Shown: positions 23,995 to 35,765 of the stretch, one piece after another
How positions within the stretch are numbered: position 1 is the first letter of the stretch
How the letters are laid out: each line of letters begins with the position of its first letter
Assembly (NCBI RefSeq): GCF_900090045.1
Contig: NC_041786.1
Location: forward strand, 2,660,501 to 2,724,500
Source: Plasmodium malariae
Lineage: Eukaryota > Apicomplexa > Aconoidasida > Haemosporida > Plasmodiidae
Direction of reading: 5' to 3'
DNA length: 64,000 nucleotides
Notes under the pieces: generated by a model
Database searches by the model: none
What the model saw: only the letters and a program-made list of their open reading frames with translations
Told to the model about the DNA's origin: nothing
Program-made: the position numbers and the translations under genes

Positions 23995-25979
23995 CTGTTA
24001 CTGATAATAATATAATGTTTAATACCACAATGTGTACCTCAACGAAGGAAAGGAAAATGTGAAATTATGCAAAGTATTACTTAGCAAAATTAAAATAAAA
24101 TTAAAATGAATGCTATAAAGTTGAACGATATAAAATTGAATGAAATAAAATGGAATGATATAAAATTGAATAAACAAGGATGATTAATATGAAGTCAAAT
24201 AGGGCAAAATTGAAATCAAACAAAACATGACAATAACATTTAACTGCGTATCATGTACATTTTATAAAATATGTTAAAAATAAATATAACGAAATAAAAT
24301 TTTTGTCTGTAAAATATACCTTAATTAAAAAAAGAGGACATAACACGTAAATGATAAAAAAAACAATATAGAGAAAACAGGAAAACATTTTTCTAAATAA
24401 TACATTTCTCTTAAAAATTTTGGTGTGCAAATTACATCTTTATTGTGTAGCTTTTAGCATTATCTTATCTTTTTTGTCATATATATTGTCACTGATTAGG
24501 ACTTAGCTGCATACATTTTTGAAGGATTAAAATTTTTTAAGAACGAGCCTTTTCGTAAGCATATATTTTATACTGGAAAATACCTTAAAATGAAATTTTT
24601 CTTTTCTTTTCTTTTTTTTTTTTTCCTTTTTTTTTATTCCATGTTCATAACAGTTTGTAAAACTGAAATATGTATTTTGTAATGTTATAAGAAATTTAAA
24701 AAAAATTAAGTTCCCAACCAATTCTTCAGATTAGTGCTTGAGAAAAAGTACATTTATTTAATCAATTTTTTTTTTTTTTTTTTTTTTCTCTACATTGATC
24801 ATTAAAACATAACTTGCTGGATAAAATATAGGTAAAGTGAAAACTGAGATATTATTACATTAAAAATAATTGTACCAATGGTATCATATATCTGAAAATA
24901 TATATAAAAATATGGCTTAACACCATCTGTAGGATAATGTAAAATACACAATGTAACAAGTTTGAGCAAATTAAAAAAAGGAAAAGCTGAATTTTTTTAA
25001 ATGAAAATCAACACAAAAGAATAAGATTTACACATCTGTAATAAAAAGTAAAAATAAAAAGAAATAATATATATGTTTACATTAAAAACAGATTTTTTAA
25101 AACGTTTCAAAAAAGCCAAAAAGACATGTACACACCAAATTTTACATGCTGTCCTGTTCATAAATTTGAATATTGATTTTGATATAAATTAACGAAAATG
25201 AAGCATGCAAAAAAAAAAAAAAAAAAATAAAGTAAAACTCTCTATTATGAGCTCTTTAAAAACCTTCTTGAATGCAATGAAACTCCAAATAATATCAATA
25301 CTGTTTTTAATCTTGAATTCAAAAAAACAACAGCACTTTTTTATAGCCAATATTTTAAAGTAGCTAGCTACCAAAAAATGTTTATTAAAGTGCTCATATT
25401 TTTTAAGCCAAATTATGTGAGTACCATTACGAAAAAAAATTCAAAATAAAAAAAAAAAAAAAAATTCGTGTAATATGTATAATATGTAATATATATTTAC
25501 GTAAAAGGAAAAGCAAAAAGATATTCTACTTTATTAACACAATAGTTATTTGAAAAAAAGAAAAAAAAATTGCATGATAGCTCAAAAATGAAAGTCCTAT
25601 ATCCTTTGATGTTCTATTAAATAATTTAATTTTATTTTTTTTATAATGAATTAAAATGTCTTTTTTTTTATTTTTTGCATTGTTTTTTTTTTGTTTTGTA
25701 AATTTTGAAATGATTAACATTAATCATTACACACTTACATTTTTTTTTCCATAAATATTTTATAATTGTACGCTTTTTCTATGATCATCCATTTTTAATG
25801 ACTTAACATATCTCCATTCTTTACCTGGGCCCGCACTTCATTAATTTTACGCTTATATATAAACATTTATATATACATATATTTAATAACTTTACATTTT
25901 TAAAATTTCATTTAAATATATTTCTTCTCTTTTTATAATATTATATTCAAAATATTTTGTGTGTGTGTGCCTGAACAAA
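23346..25979. other. Divergent intergenic region (TOG gene / GEST-like gene)
   Basis: About 2.6 kb between two divergently transcribed genes, so it should hold both promoters. It contains long poly-T (about 23967-23995 and 24768-24787) and poly-A tracts. A short direct repeat of the form ATAAAATTGAATGA occurs at about 24115-24175. I see no coding exon and no promoter motif I would stand behind. Confidence 0.55.
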
Positions 25980-26154
25980 ATGAAAACATTTGTATGTTAT
26001 ATCGGTCTTTTAATTACACTGGCTCTTCGATTAAGAGCCACACAGTTTAATTCTGCAAGCCACAATCCTTCATCGTATATTGAACGTAACACACATAAAA
26101 TATATACATAGATATGTGAAAAATTGGTTCTATATATGTGTATGGGCGTATATA

Positions 26155-26206
<52 letters not shown>

Positions 26207-27472
26207 CACCAAATTCACATTCATTTTAATACCTGTTTATTAATCAACGTATTACTGGCACTAGCTGAGATAATATATATACAACTTTCCCACATTTCCA
26301 TTTTTCATGGAAGAAAAATTAGGAATAGGAAATTAAATTTATTTTTCTATCGACGCTTTTGTTCAAGACTTTTTATCAACATTTTTAATCGACATTTTTT
26401 ATCAGTATTTTTAACCAACTTCTTCAATCAACAATTTTATTCTCTTTTTTTAGTTGGTGATAGAATTTCAAATAAAGTGGGAGCAACATGGAAAAACCAG
26501 TTAGATTCATTCGTAGATGTTGTATCTACAAAAATAGTGGACAAATTAGAAAATGATATATCAAATGGAAATGGTTTAGATAATATGATGGTTCTTCTTG
26601 AAGTATGCAGCAAATTTTTGAGTTATCCATTATATATTATTTTTTTTTTTTTTATTATATTTTTTTTTTTTATTTGTTTATTGTTTATTTTTTGTTCATA
26701 TTTTGTTTGTTTTTTGTTTATTTTTTGTTTATATTTTGTTTATTTTTTTATTTATTATTAATTTATTTTATTTTGATTATTTATTTTGATTATTTATTTT
26801 GATTATTTATTTTGATTATTTATTTTGATTATTTATTTTTTTATTTATTTTTTTATTTATTTTGATTATTTATTTTTTTATTTATTTTTATTTTTTATTT
26901 TTTTATTTATTTTTATTTTTTATTTTTTTTCATAATACTTGCACATCTCATAAAAATTTTGTCTTATTTTTTCATAGAATGATGCAGAAATCTTCGACAC
27001 AGATGCCTACACAGGTCATAACATGGCACTTATTCAAACTGAATTTATAAAGAAGTTGAAAGAAAAGTTTAACAAGAGTAAATTTGGAAATCATCTAAAA
27101 AAATTTGGTAAACATTTAAAAGATAAAATGAAAGTTCTTTATCTTAAACACAAAGATAAATTGAAGAAATTTTTGAAAGTTATGATTGTCGGTTTAGTTA
27201 TACCCCTCGCAATCAAGTTCATAAAGAAAAATTTGAAAATATGGGAACAAAGAACGTTAGAAGCTACTAAAAAACTTGATCCAGATACTAGAAGTGTAAC
27301 GACACCAATTATTCAAGCTTTATATAGTAAATTTGAAGAAAAAATTGACGATTATGCTGCGGAACACGAAATAAGTGTTGACAAAGAATTGAATGTAATT
27401 CAAGAATTGGAAAGAGAGAAGCAAGATATTGAAAATATAGAAAATCAAGAAAAAATGTTAAAGCAGAATTAG
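25980..27472 (+). CDS. GEST: Secreted helical protein, probably GEST (gamete egress and sporozoite traversal)
   Basis: Exons 25980..26085, 26454..26602 and 26978..27472, phases 1 and 0, giving 249 residues. Exon 1 encodes a signal peptide (MKTFVCYIGLLITLALRLRA). The rest is mostly amphipathic helix: GATWKNQLDSFVDVVSTKIV in exon 2, then a Lys-rich stretch, a hydrophobic segment MIVGLVIPLAIKF near residues 152-165, and an acidic coiled tail ending EKMLKQN. I recognise no enzyme domain. The assignment rests on size, signal peptide and my memory that PF3D7_1449000 (GEST, a micronemal/osmiophilic-body protein needed for gamete egress and sporozoite traversal) lies next to BRF1 and MUS81 in P. falciparum. 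That is synteny from memory, not alignment. SPECT1, another small secreted helical protein, has a similar size and is the main alternative. Intron 2 is T-rich and carries a TTTTGATTATTTAT repeat. Confidence 0.6.
26770..26935. repeat. T-rich tandem repeat in GEST-like intron 2
   Basis: About five copies of a 14-base unit, TTTTGATTATTTAT, pass into (TTTTTTATTTAT)n. It lies wholly within the intron 26603-26977 and forms an extended polypyrimidine-like tract ahead of the acceptor at 26976-26977. Confidence 0.85.
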
Positions 27473-27600
27473 TTTGGTAAATAATTTAATTAAACATGTA
27501 GTATCGAACACTATAAAATTAAAAACAAAACAATTTAAATTCTGTTATTGCAATATTTTAAATGGATAAAGGGTGCTGATAGTACAAATTAACTAGACAA

Positions 27601-27636
<36 letters not shown>

Positions 27637-27799
27637 ATATATGTTTATAATTTATTGTGTTATTATAATTTTTTTGTTGTTGTTTCTCTTTAGTGTTTAT
27701 TACATTTATCAAACGTGTACAAAACAATTTGACATACATAAATATGGACTTTTATATTTCTTAATTTCAATGATATACCCACTTTTATGAAGCTATTAA

Positions 27800-27833
<34 letters not shown>

Positions 27834-28901
27834 ATTTTTGTACATCATTGGGATTAATGCATATACATATAAATAATGGATACTTTCTACGAAGTCTTTT
27901 ATATATTTTATGCATTTCTCTAGGCTACAAAATGGCATATACGTAAAAAACATATTTTACCACAATTTATTTGTTAATTACAATTTGTTATATTTTAATT
28001 TTACACATTATTTTTTACTTATTTTTTTTTTAATATACTCCCGTTTCTTCGTTTCTTTTCTTTTTTTTTTTTTTTTTATTTATTTTTTTTTTTTTATCTA
28101 ACTGATTTTATTTAATTGAAATACTTTATAATTCATAAATTAAATAATATGAAACGATATTATATTAATGTGTACGCGCTCTTTTTGATATTACAATTTT
28201 ATGAGTACGCCATTTAATAATTAAAAAATATAAATATAAATACAAATATACGTACAAATAAAAAATATTATTGCTACCAAGCTCAAAAAACCTTCAAAAT
28301 ACGTGAAATAATTTTGTTTTAGGTGGTAAGTATTTTCTAGCTATAAATAAAAAACACAAATTAGCAATAAGCTTAGTTTTTAAAATTTGGTAGATACGTA
28401 TTGCTTTGTTCATTGGTCAATCATTCTCGTAAATGCCAGATTTTTGACACAATTGCTTTGTTAATTCATTAATTATTATATGTTGTGTTATGTTACGTTA
28501 TGTTGTGTTATGTTACGTCACGTCATATCAACTTATGCCATGTATTTTTTTTTTTTATTATTTATTTAATTTTTTTTTTCAACTGTAATTAAACAGAATT
28601 CCCAAAAAAAAAATACAGACGTTAGACTAACGTGAACAAATATATGAGTGCATATAAAAATAAATTTTATGAATACACTTTAAAATCGATGCAAAGACCC
28701 CTTCAAAAAAGAAAAAAAGAAGAAAAAAAAAAGGAAAAAAATTTTTATGTAAATCCATTAAATTTTTAAGTTTCATATTTTACTTCATTCCCCATGGAAC
28801 TCTTTAAAAACGGAAATTTATACCTGATTTTCTTTTTTTTTCTTTTTTATTTTGTTTAGTTATTTAAATTTATATAAATCTCATTAAGTTAGTTTTTAAA
28901 T
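27473..28901. other. Intergenic region
   Basis: Holds the 3' flank of the GEST-like gene and the 5' flank of the small membrane-protein gene. A (TA)n run lies at about 27605-27632 and a poly-A tract of about 32 bases at 27801-27832. Short direct repeats of TTATGTTACG occur at 28488-28520. No supportable gene. Confidence 0.55.
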
Positions 28902-29440
28902 ATGGAAAAGAATGACGTTAACAAATCATCTAAATTGATGAAGATAAGTAATAATATGAAAATATTTTTTAATTGTAAAAATATTTTATGATTTATATAA
29001 AATACATTATGTTTTTTTATCCTCAACTTTTAAAAATATTAATCATATACTGTAAAAATTTACATTGAAGTTAGTAACACCAACACTATTTATATTTATT
29101 TTAAAATTGTGCAGAAAGGAGTTTGTCAATGAGTTTATATTTTATTGGTATTTCCACCTTATCATTTTTTATCTGTACTACAAAAAGAAGAAAAGAGTGG
29201 TAATTAATAAAAGAATAAACCTTTTTTTTTTTATATTACTTAATAAAATATCACCTGTTTGTACTCATATGTAAATGCATATATATATATATATATATGT
29301 GTACATAAATATGTAAACATTCTTTTATGTGTGTAAAATTATTTCACAGGGCAGACATAATGCTTGACTATGTTCATCACAAAAGGTGTTCTTTTTTATC
29401 CAATTCGTGGGAAACGTTTTTGAAGAGATTTAAGTCATAA
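28902..29440 (+). CDS. Small single-pass membrane protein, three exons
   Basis: Exons 28902..28947, 29115..29199 and 29350..29440 join in phases 1 and 2 to give 73 residues. Donors are GTAATA and GTAATT; acceptors are GTGCAG and TCACAG. The protein has a short polar N-terminus, then SLYFIGISTLSFFIC (about residues 22-36), a probable transmembrane helix. This is followed by a basic stop-transfer cluster (TTKRRKEW) and a C-terminal tail of about 30 residues with Trp and Cys, ending ETFLKRFKS. No known domain. Size and architecture resemble accessory subunits of mitochondrial or ER membrane complexes, but that is a guess. Exon 2 is also open in another frame, giving a longer but stop-bounded peptide. 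The phase-consistent frame is the one that joins both neighbours. No exon exceeds 91 bases, so length-based ORF calling would miss it. Confidence 0.65.
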
Positions 29441-30240
29441 TTTAATTTTAAAAAAAAAAAAAAAAAATCATTTTAAGAATAAAATAGGTACATATATATT
29501 AATTCCGATATATCAATCTTTAATTTACTATTAGAAAATTATTTGAAACATGATACTTGGTAGCAAGGAGACTGGTACGTTACATTAATAATACACCATG
29601 AGAAAAATTGTTTAGTACGTTAAAATGAAGCAGTATTTGTATATATATATATATATATTAGCACAGAACATCAGCACTGTGTAAATATTATAGTATAAAT
29701 ATATTCGTATATATCAACTATGCATAATAGTTCTATGCATGTATGAATAATTTTTTTTTATAGTTTACTTAAATATCTTATAATTGTATTTTTTTACAGT
29801 GCACATTTGCGTATCCATTTTCCTTCGAACTCCTGTTATTTTATTTTCATTTTTTTTTTTTTTTTTCTAAACATACATGTATTGCGCATCGGAATGTACA
29901 GGTTTAATATATTTTTTTTTAATTATTACTCTCAAAAGTGCTTCTGTATGTATCAGATTAAAACGTCCTTTTTCTTTTTTCTTTTTTCCTTTTAATTTCT
30001 AAAATTTTATTTTTTTTTTTAATAATAGCCATACATTACACATCAATAGTAAGAATTATTGCAGAATAATTTATTTTTTTTTATTATTCCCTTTTAATTT
30101 ATTTTCCTACCATATTTTGTATTTATTTAAAACGAAAAATGAATTAAATTTTCCTTTTTGAAAATTTTTAAGTATTAATATAAAAAAAAAAAAGTGAAAC
30201 ATAATAGGTGAAAAACAACGTATGAAAAATAATAGATCAA
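29441..30240. other. Intergenic region
   Basis: 800 bases of AT-rich DNA containing the 5' flank of the macro-domain gene. Features are a (TA)n run near 29641-29659 and T-rich stretches at 29850-29870 and 30009-30024. No gene seen. Confidence 0.55.
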
Positions 30241-31366
30241 ATGCAATGGATAAAGATTTGTTTTTTTTTTAAGTTAACTGAGAAAGGTACTTTCCTTCAT
30301 AGCTCATTATTTAATCCATTTTTACGCAATTTCAAAACAAATAAAAATGTGAGTATTAACAAATTAATAAGAAAGAAGAAAATAAGAAGCCACGAATTAC
30401 ACAGTATAGAAGATATAGAACCCCTGTTACAAGAGAAACAACATGATGTTTTTCAAAACTATCCTACTATTAAGAATATGAATAAAATTATAGACGTACA
30501 GAGTATTCCTATTTTTAAAAAAAATGAGAACCCATACAGTATTTTAAATAAAATAGCTCTACATTTTGGAGGTACACATGCTCTACCTCTATATTAATAT
30601 GGACTGCATAGTGTGTTACTAAAATGTAATGTATTTATATAGATATATTCACATTTAATTGGCGATTTTTGATGGTGCATAAATACGCGTATATACATAT
30701 ACACACATGCATACGGAAGTAGTGGGGGATATATATACATATACATATGTATATGTATGCACCAAACAACTTATCCATTGGGGTATCCATTCCTACCCAT
30801 CCTTCTACATTTCTATTTATATGCCAATGAAATTTTTTCTCTTTTATATTATAGACTTATCATACCTAAAGGGTGATGTGGCTGTAAATGGAACAAACAA
30901 GATGTTTGAATTAATGAAAGAAGGTAACGGTTATGACTGTTCAGGTAATTTTTTGAAAACATGTGGTGATTCTTTGTTTAATGATATAAAAAATATTCGA
31001 GATCAAAATAAAGACAAAGATTTATTGATAACAAAAGGGCACAAGAGTGCATATAAATATATTATACATACTGTGGAACCATATTACAATGAAACAACAA
31101 AATTAAAAAAGTGCTATAAAGATGTCTTATTAGCTGCAAAAAATAATTCTTTTAAAACTGTTGTTTTCCCATTACTTGGTAGTGGTATTAGTTTATTTAA
31201 AAAACATGATGTTGTTATAAGTTGTTTAGAAGGAATATATGAATTCTTAAAAGAAAAAGATAATTTTATTTCAGTTGATAAAGTAGTTATATGTACCATT
31301 AATGATACATACTGGATGCTTTTACGAGATTCAATACCATTATATTTGGATGAAAATACCAATTAG
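30241..31366 (+). CDS. Divergent macro-domain protein (GDAP2/MACRO-like)
   Basis: Exons 30241..30571 and 30855..31366 join in phase 1 to give 280 residues. From about residue 112 the sequence reads LSYLKGDVAVNGTN, the first strand of a macro (ADP-ribose-binding) fold with its GD pair. Then come LLITKGHKSAYKYIIHTVEP, CYKDVLLAAKNNSFKTVVFP and LLGSGISLF, the last being the phosphate-binding loop position (family pattern ISTGIYGYP). The IIHTVEP...CYKDVLLAAK block resembles the macro domain of GDAP2 and plant homologues. The usual AIVNAAN...GGGV loop is shortened and altered (AVNGTN, then NGYDCSGNF), so catalytic ADP-ribose hydrolysis is doubtful, while ligand binding remains possible. The first 110 residues are basic and hydrophobic at the start (MQWIKICFFFKL) and could be an organelle-targeting or anchor sequence. 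Confidence 0.82.
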
Positions 31367-32225
31367 GAAATGCACAGATAGTGGAGAATTGTGTTTACAT
31401 TTTCGAGTTCTTTTTGTTTATTTTTAGTTGCTTTGCGTTATTTTTCTTTTTTTTCTTTTTTATTTTGTAACTATATAAAATCTGAAATGAAATATTTGGC
31501 TAGCTGCTCTTAATTTTTTTTCTTTTCCTTTTTTTTAAAATAAAGTTACTAAAAAAAAATATGAGCATTGTATTCTTACATAGAATTTTTAAAATTTATT
31601 CATTTTTTTTTTTTTCTTTGAATGTTTTAACATATCAAATTTTATGATATAATATAATTGCGTAAAGTTCCCCTTTTGAATTGAATAAAAAAAATTTAAA
31701 GAAAAATGAGACTACTAAAAAAAAATTATTTGTTTGTCATAAGCAGTTGTTTTATGCCCCATATGATGAAGGGACGTCCATTTATAAAAAAAAAAATATA
31801 TATAAGTATCACGAAACAAATGAAGTTGACATGTAATTTATTCTTATACACATCCTTTTTAAATGAATAAATATTTCTATAATTTTTTTATATTTTAAAA
31901 ATAATGCTATTCGTTTGGTCGTATGGTTGTTTGGTCGTATGGTTGTTTGGTCATATGGTTGTTTGGCCGTATGGTTGTTTGGTCGTATGGTTGTTTGGTC
32001 GTATGGTTGTTTGGTCGTATGGTTGTTTGGTCGTATGGTTGTTTGGTCGTATGGTTGTTTGGTCATATGGTTGTTTGGTCGTAAGGTTGCTTGGTCGTAT
32101 GGTTGTTTGGTCGTAAGGTTGTTTGTCCGTTTGTTTGCTTTTCCGTTCGTTCATTAGTTCTTTTTCATTGCTTCCTTGATTGCTTTATTTTCCTTTTTTT
32201 TTCCCTTCACTTTTTGAACTTCTCG
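31367..32225. other. Convergent intergenic region
   Basis: Shared 3' flank of the macro-domain gene and the minus-strand CS-domain gene. It is AT-rich up to about 31905, then occupied by the 16-bp minisatellite listed separately. No gene seen. Confidence 0.6.
31917..32125. repeat. 16-bp minisatellite, about 13 copies
   Basis: Unit TCGTATGGTTGTTTGG, nearly perfect, with variants TCATATGG, CCGTATGG and TCGTAAGG. It is far richer in G+C and more strand-asymmetric (G and T on the plus strand, A and C on the minus) than its surroundings. It lies about 100 bases downstream of the CS-domain gene stop, so it may fall in that gene's 3' untranslated region. It is open in several frames on both strands, giving artefactual peptides. 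Confidence 0.95.
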
Positions 32226-33197
32226 TCACGGGCCGACCGGAAAGGGAAGGCCCTTTTTAGCTATGTTTTTTTTAAAATTTTCGTGTGCTTCATTCCATAA
32301 ATTTTTAAAGGATGTGCTATTGTTATTTTTATTAGTCGAAATACGAGATGGTAAACTCGATATATTTATTTGTTCCTCATTTTTAAATAGACTTGACCAC
32401 CAAATGTAAGCATTTTCAATTTCATTTTTTTTTTTTAATGAAATATATAAAAAGGTTTCTTCTTTATCATCTCTATTGTGTACAAAATCAAAGTTTGCAT
32501 TTTGATTATTTATTTTATTAGATAAGTGAAAAAGGGAATTCCAATTTATTTTCATATTCTTTATTTCCCATAGTTGTGTATCTTCATTCATATTTATTTT
32601 AAATGAAAAATATTTATTAATTAATATTTCGAAATTATCTAACGAATTAATCTCGTTACTTTTGTTTTTATTATTTAATGTTTTCTCATTTTTATTTCTT
32701 TTGATAATCAATTTGTCTTCATATATTTGTACTACTAATGATTTAGCTTTACAATGTAATGGTAAAACTATATAACCATTAATATCATGTTTTGACTGAT
32801 TCCAAATATATTTATATGGAACAACTCCTCCATTTATTACCATATTTTTTAAAAGGTTCTCATTAATCAAGCTGCCTTTATTTTCATTCCCTTCATCATT
32901 ATTATTGGCAGTGTGTGTAATGATAGCATTACCATTATAGGCATCATCCTTTCTCACACTTTTAATTGGTTTATCATTAACAACACGTTCGTTTCCTGAC
33001 TCGTTCGTAACTTTTGTTACCTCATCATTTTGCATCTGATCCTCGTTATTTTTCAAAATTGTTAATCCACTTGGCCCAATTACTACTTTGTCATTGTGAC
33101 ATAATGTGGTTACATGAGGTTTTCTATTTTTATTTTCGTCATCTGATGAGCTTACGTCTATTTTATCAAACTTTGAATAGTTAATTATGCTACTCAT
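32226..33197 (-). CDS. CS-domain (p23/NudC-like) co-chaperone protein
   Basis: A single exon of 323 residues. I start at the Met at 33197 (MSSIINYSKFDKIDVSSSDD) rather than at open codons upstream, which are AT-rich and non-coding in character. An acidic/serine patch is followed by HNDKVVIGPSGLTILKN. After a polar linker, a CS-type beta-sandwich spans about residues 120-285: YIWNQSKHDINGYIVLPL, CKAKSLVVQIYEDKLIIKRN, LWEIKN, YISLKKKNEIENAYIWWSSL. The pattern of W.Q...D...LPL...KAK.V.V.I, LW.I and the WW near the last strand is that of NudC-family CS domains. Between strands there is an Asn/Lys-rich insertion. It ends KKGLPFPVGP. CS proteins act as Hsp90 or client-specific co-chaperones, so a cytosolic role is inferred. 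Confidence 0.75.
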   Translation of the reverse strand: MSSIINYSKFDKIDVSSSDDENKNRKPHVTTLCHNDKVVIGPSGLTILKNNEDQMQNDEVTKVTNESGNERVVNDKPIKSVRKDDAYNGNAIITHTANNNDEGNENKGSLINENLLKNMVINGGVVPYKYIWNQSKHDINGYIVLPLHCKAKSLVVQIYEDKLIIKRNKNEKTLNNKNKSNEINSLDNFEILINKYFSFKINMNEDTQLWEIKNMKINWNSLFHLSNKINNQNANFDFVHNRDDKEETFLYISLKKKNEIENAYIWWSSLFKNEEQINISSLPSRISTNKNNNSTSFKNLWNEAHENFKKNIAKKGLPFPVGP

Positions 33198-34429
33198 AGT
33201 ATTGACATATTCCTTAATTCTTGAGAATTGAAATATATATAAATACACATGTAAACATATATGTACAACATATGTGTATATATTTATGCATATGTGTATA
33301 TTCCTTAAAATGGAATTTAAAAATTTTTAAATTTTACATTTTACTCGATATTCCTCATTCTGCATTGTTATTCATCTTATCAAATTTTCTTCAAGTACAT
33401 GCATAAATTTGATAAGTAGCATTTGCATTATTATTATTATGTACATATAAAAATATGATATTTTCACTTCAAAAATGCGCAAAAATCGGTATATATTATT
33501 TTATGTTTTTATTTAAAAAATGGTCTTTAGTACTGTTTAACGATAATTTTAACGTTAACTATAACTTTAAATATGACTTTAACTATAAATTTTTTTTTTT
33601 TTTTAATTATCATTCAATGTTCATTTTCCAAAAAAAAATTAAATTTTGTTACGTATTTATACATTCCTCACAATGGCTGTAATAACATTAAAAAACTAGA
33701 ATTAAGAAGAATAAAAGGAATAAAAGGAATAAAAGAACGAAGAGCTTAATTATGCCGTTATTGTCATACATATAAGTACAGTTTATACAGCACAAACATT
33801 ATATATATGTATAATATATGATGTATATATACATATATACATACATAAATAAATACTTATGCATATATACATATATATGTTTAAGTTCATATTCGTATTA
33901 ATAATTTCCGTGCGCATACATTTAGCATGAAAAAAACAAAATAGAGCGCAAGTTAATTCAAGCAAATTCTTTGAACATAAAGCAAAAATTTTCCCATAAA
34001 TTTCAGCCGAATATAAGCTAAAATTTAAAATGTACTAGTAAAGCAAAATATCGTTTTGTTTAAAACAACTATAAATATATATATATAATACCAATTTTAA
34101 ACCATAGCAAATTTTTCTGATTATAAAATATTTGGTTTTGCCGTTTTAGCCTTTTTTGTCGAACTGTATCACGTTGCTTTTTCTTTTGTTCTTCCTTTTT
34201 GCTGTTTTGTCAATTTGTTACATGACTCTTCACATTTGCTACTTCAGATTGAGTTTCGACTTTGTGCAAAAATTGGACAAAATGTGAAGCCAGTAGAGTA
34301 TGACATATTTTATAAATAAAATGTATCATATGTAATAATATATTGTAAATAAATTATGAACATGTCAGGTGAAAAATAAAAAGGAATTTTTAATTTTTTT
34401 TTTAAATAAAAGTACCATTAAAAAGAAAA
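33198..34429. other. Divergent intergenic region
   Basis: Lies between the minus-strand CS-domain gene and the plus-strand SNARE gene, so both promoters should be here. It is AT-rich with TA-rich stretches at 33230-33300 and 33800-33880. A short exact direct repeat (GAATAAAAG, three copies) occurs at about 33706-33737. No gene seen. Confidence 0.6.
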
Positions 34430-35101
34430 ATGAGTGACATATTTTTCTACTCTGAAGAGATTGATAACTTATTGGAAGACTATAGAAAATTATTAAATGA
34501 ATTACAAAACGAATTGGATAAAAATGGGGATAAGACAAGTAAATATTCCGAAGATATAAATTTTATAAATGAACGAATAAAAACAGCTAAGGATGCATAT
34601 TTTATTGAAGTTCGTAACTTACCAGAATATGAACAGAATAATTATATTTTAAAAATTAAAGGGAAAATGTCTATTTTAGAAGATTTACATATGCAATTTG
34701 AATTTATAAAAAGTAAATTAATATATGAAAAGAAGGAAGCAAATAACAAAAATAAGGAAACACAAAAAGTGAGAATTGTGACGCCAAAAGATATAGAAAT
34801 AAGAGGAGATCATATTCAGGACGAAACACAAGAATCTATTATTCGTATGAAAATGATGGTGGACGAATCAGAACAAATAACAAGAGATGCTGCAATTAAA
34901 TTGGAATCACAAAATGAGAAATTACAAAAAGTAAAAGACAAAGTAGAAGATGTTGATATAAATGTGTCTAGTGCAAAAGAAACTTTAAAAGAAATAGCAA
35001 AGGAGGCAGTTACCGATAGGTTTGTTCGGTTTTTTTCGCTTTTAATTTTTATTGTTTTAATTGTTCTCATTACTGTAATTGCTATTTCGAGCAAGAAGTA
35101 G
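34430..35101 (+). CDS. NPSN: Qb-SNARE, NPSN type
   Basis: A single exon of 223 residues encoding a C-terminally anchored SNARE for vesicle fusion. The N-terminal half is a helical bundle (EEIDNLLEDYRKLLNELQNE). The SNARE motif spans about residues 130-195, DETQESIIRMKMMVDESEQI through VEDVDINVSSAKETLKEIAK, with Gln161 in LESQNEKL as the likely zero-layer residue. EIAKEAVTDRF leads straight into a C-terminal transmembrane helix (SLLIFIVLIVLITVIAI) and a short tail of SSKK. The motif resembles plant NPSN11 proteins (DETDQAIERGK...LVKEIGRQVATDK) more than VTI1. NPSN SNAREs are shared by plants and many protists but missing from animals and fungi. Organelle location cannot be read from the sequence. 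Confidence 0.85.
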   Translation: MSDIFFYSEEIDNLLEDYRKLLNELQNELDKNGDKTSKYSEDINFINERIKTAKDAYFIEVRNLPEYEQNNYILKIKGKMSILEDLHMQFEFIKSKLIYEKKEANNKNKETQKVRIVTPKDIEIRGDHIQDETQESIIRMKMMVDESEQITRDAAIKLESQNEKLQKVKDKVEDVDINVSSAKETLKEIAKEAVTDRFVRFFSLLIFIVLIVLITVIAISSKK

Positions 35102-35765
35102 GTTTTTCTTTTTATATTTTGAATTTATATATATATATATATATATATATGCGTAAAAGGGAATAACATTATTGTTACCATGCGCCAATTTTATTTTCCA
35201 TTTCTCCTTGATATTTCCGTTTTATTTGTCCATTATATCTTAGCATTTCTATTTTATTTCTCCAGTATTCCTTATCATTAGCTTCTTTTTTTTTTTTTTT
35301 TTTTGTTTACCCCATAATTTAGTACCGATTATGAGGGTGTAGAAGTATATCTTTACTTGATACTTTTTTTTAATATAGTATAATGCTATTTAAACTAATT
35401 TAATTTTAAATAAAAGATATATATCTTTTAAAAAATAAGCTTCCATGAAAAAAAAAAGAAAAAGACAAATAATATTATTTCCTTATTTTTAAATATAACC
35501 ATCTAAATTTACTCACGTTTTTATATAATTTATAATTTTTTTTTTTTTCTATTATGAGAAAGAAATAAATGGTTATAGGAAAATATCAATATAGCGAGTG
35601 TGACCACTTCCCCATTATTTAATGGTCCAATATTTTATTGCACATTAATTCTTTTTTGTTGAGTATAACTTAATAATTCAACTTTCAGATTTGTTATTCC
35701 ATTATTCTGTTCTACTATATTACTTTAACTCATTTTAATTAATATCCCCTCTTTTCTATGTTTAC

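Noticed and set aside
31904..32157. Overlapping reading frames on both strands over the 16-bp array
   Set aside because: Product of the GT-rich repeat, with no start context or domain.
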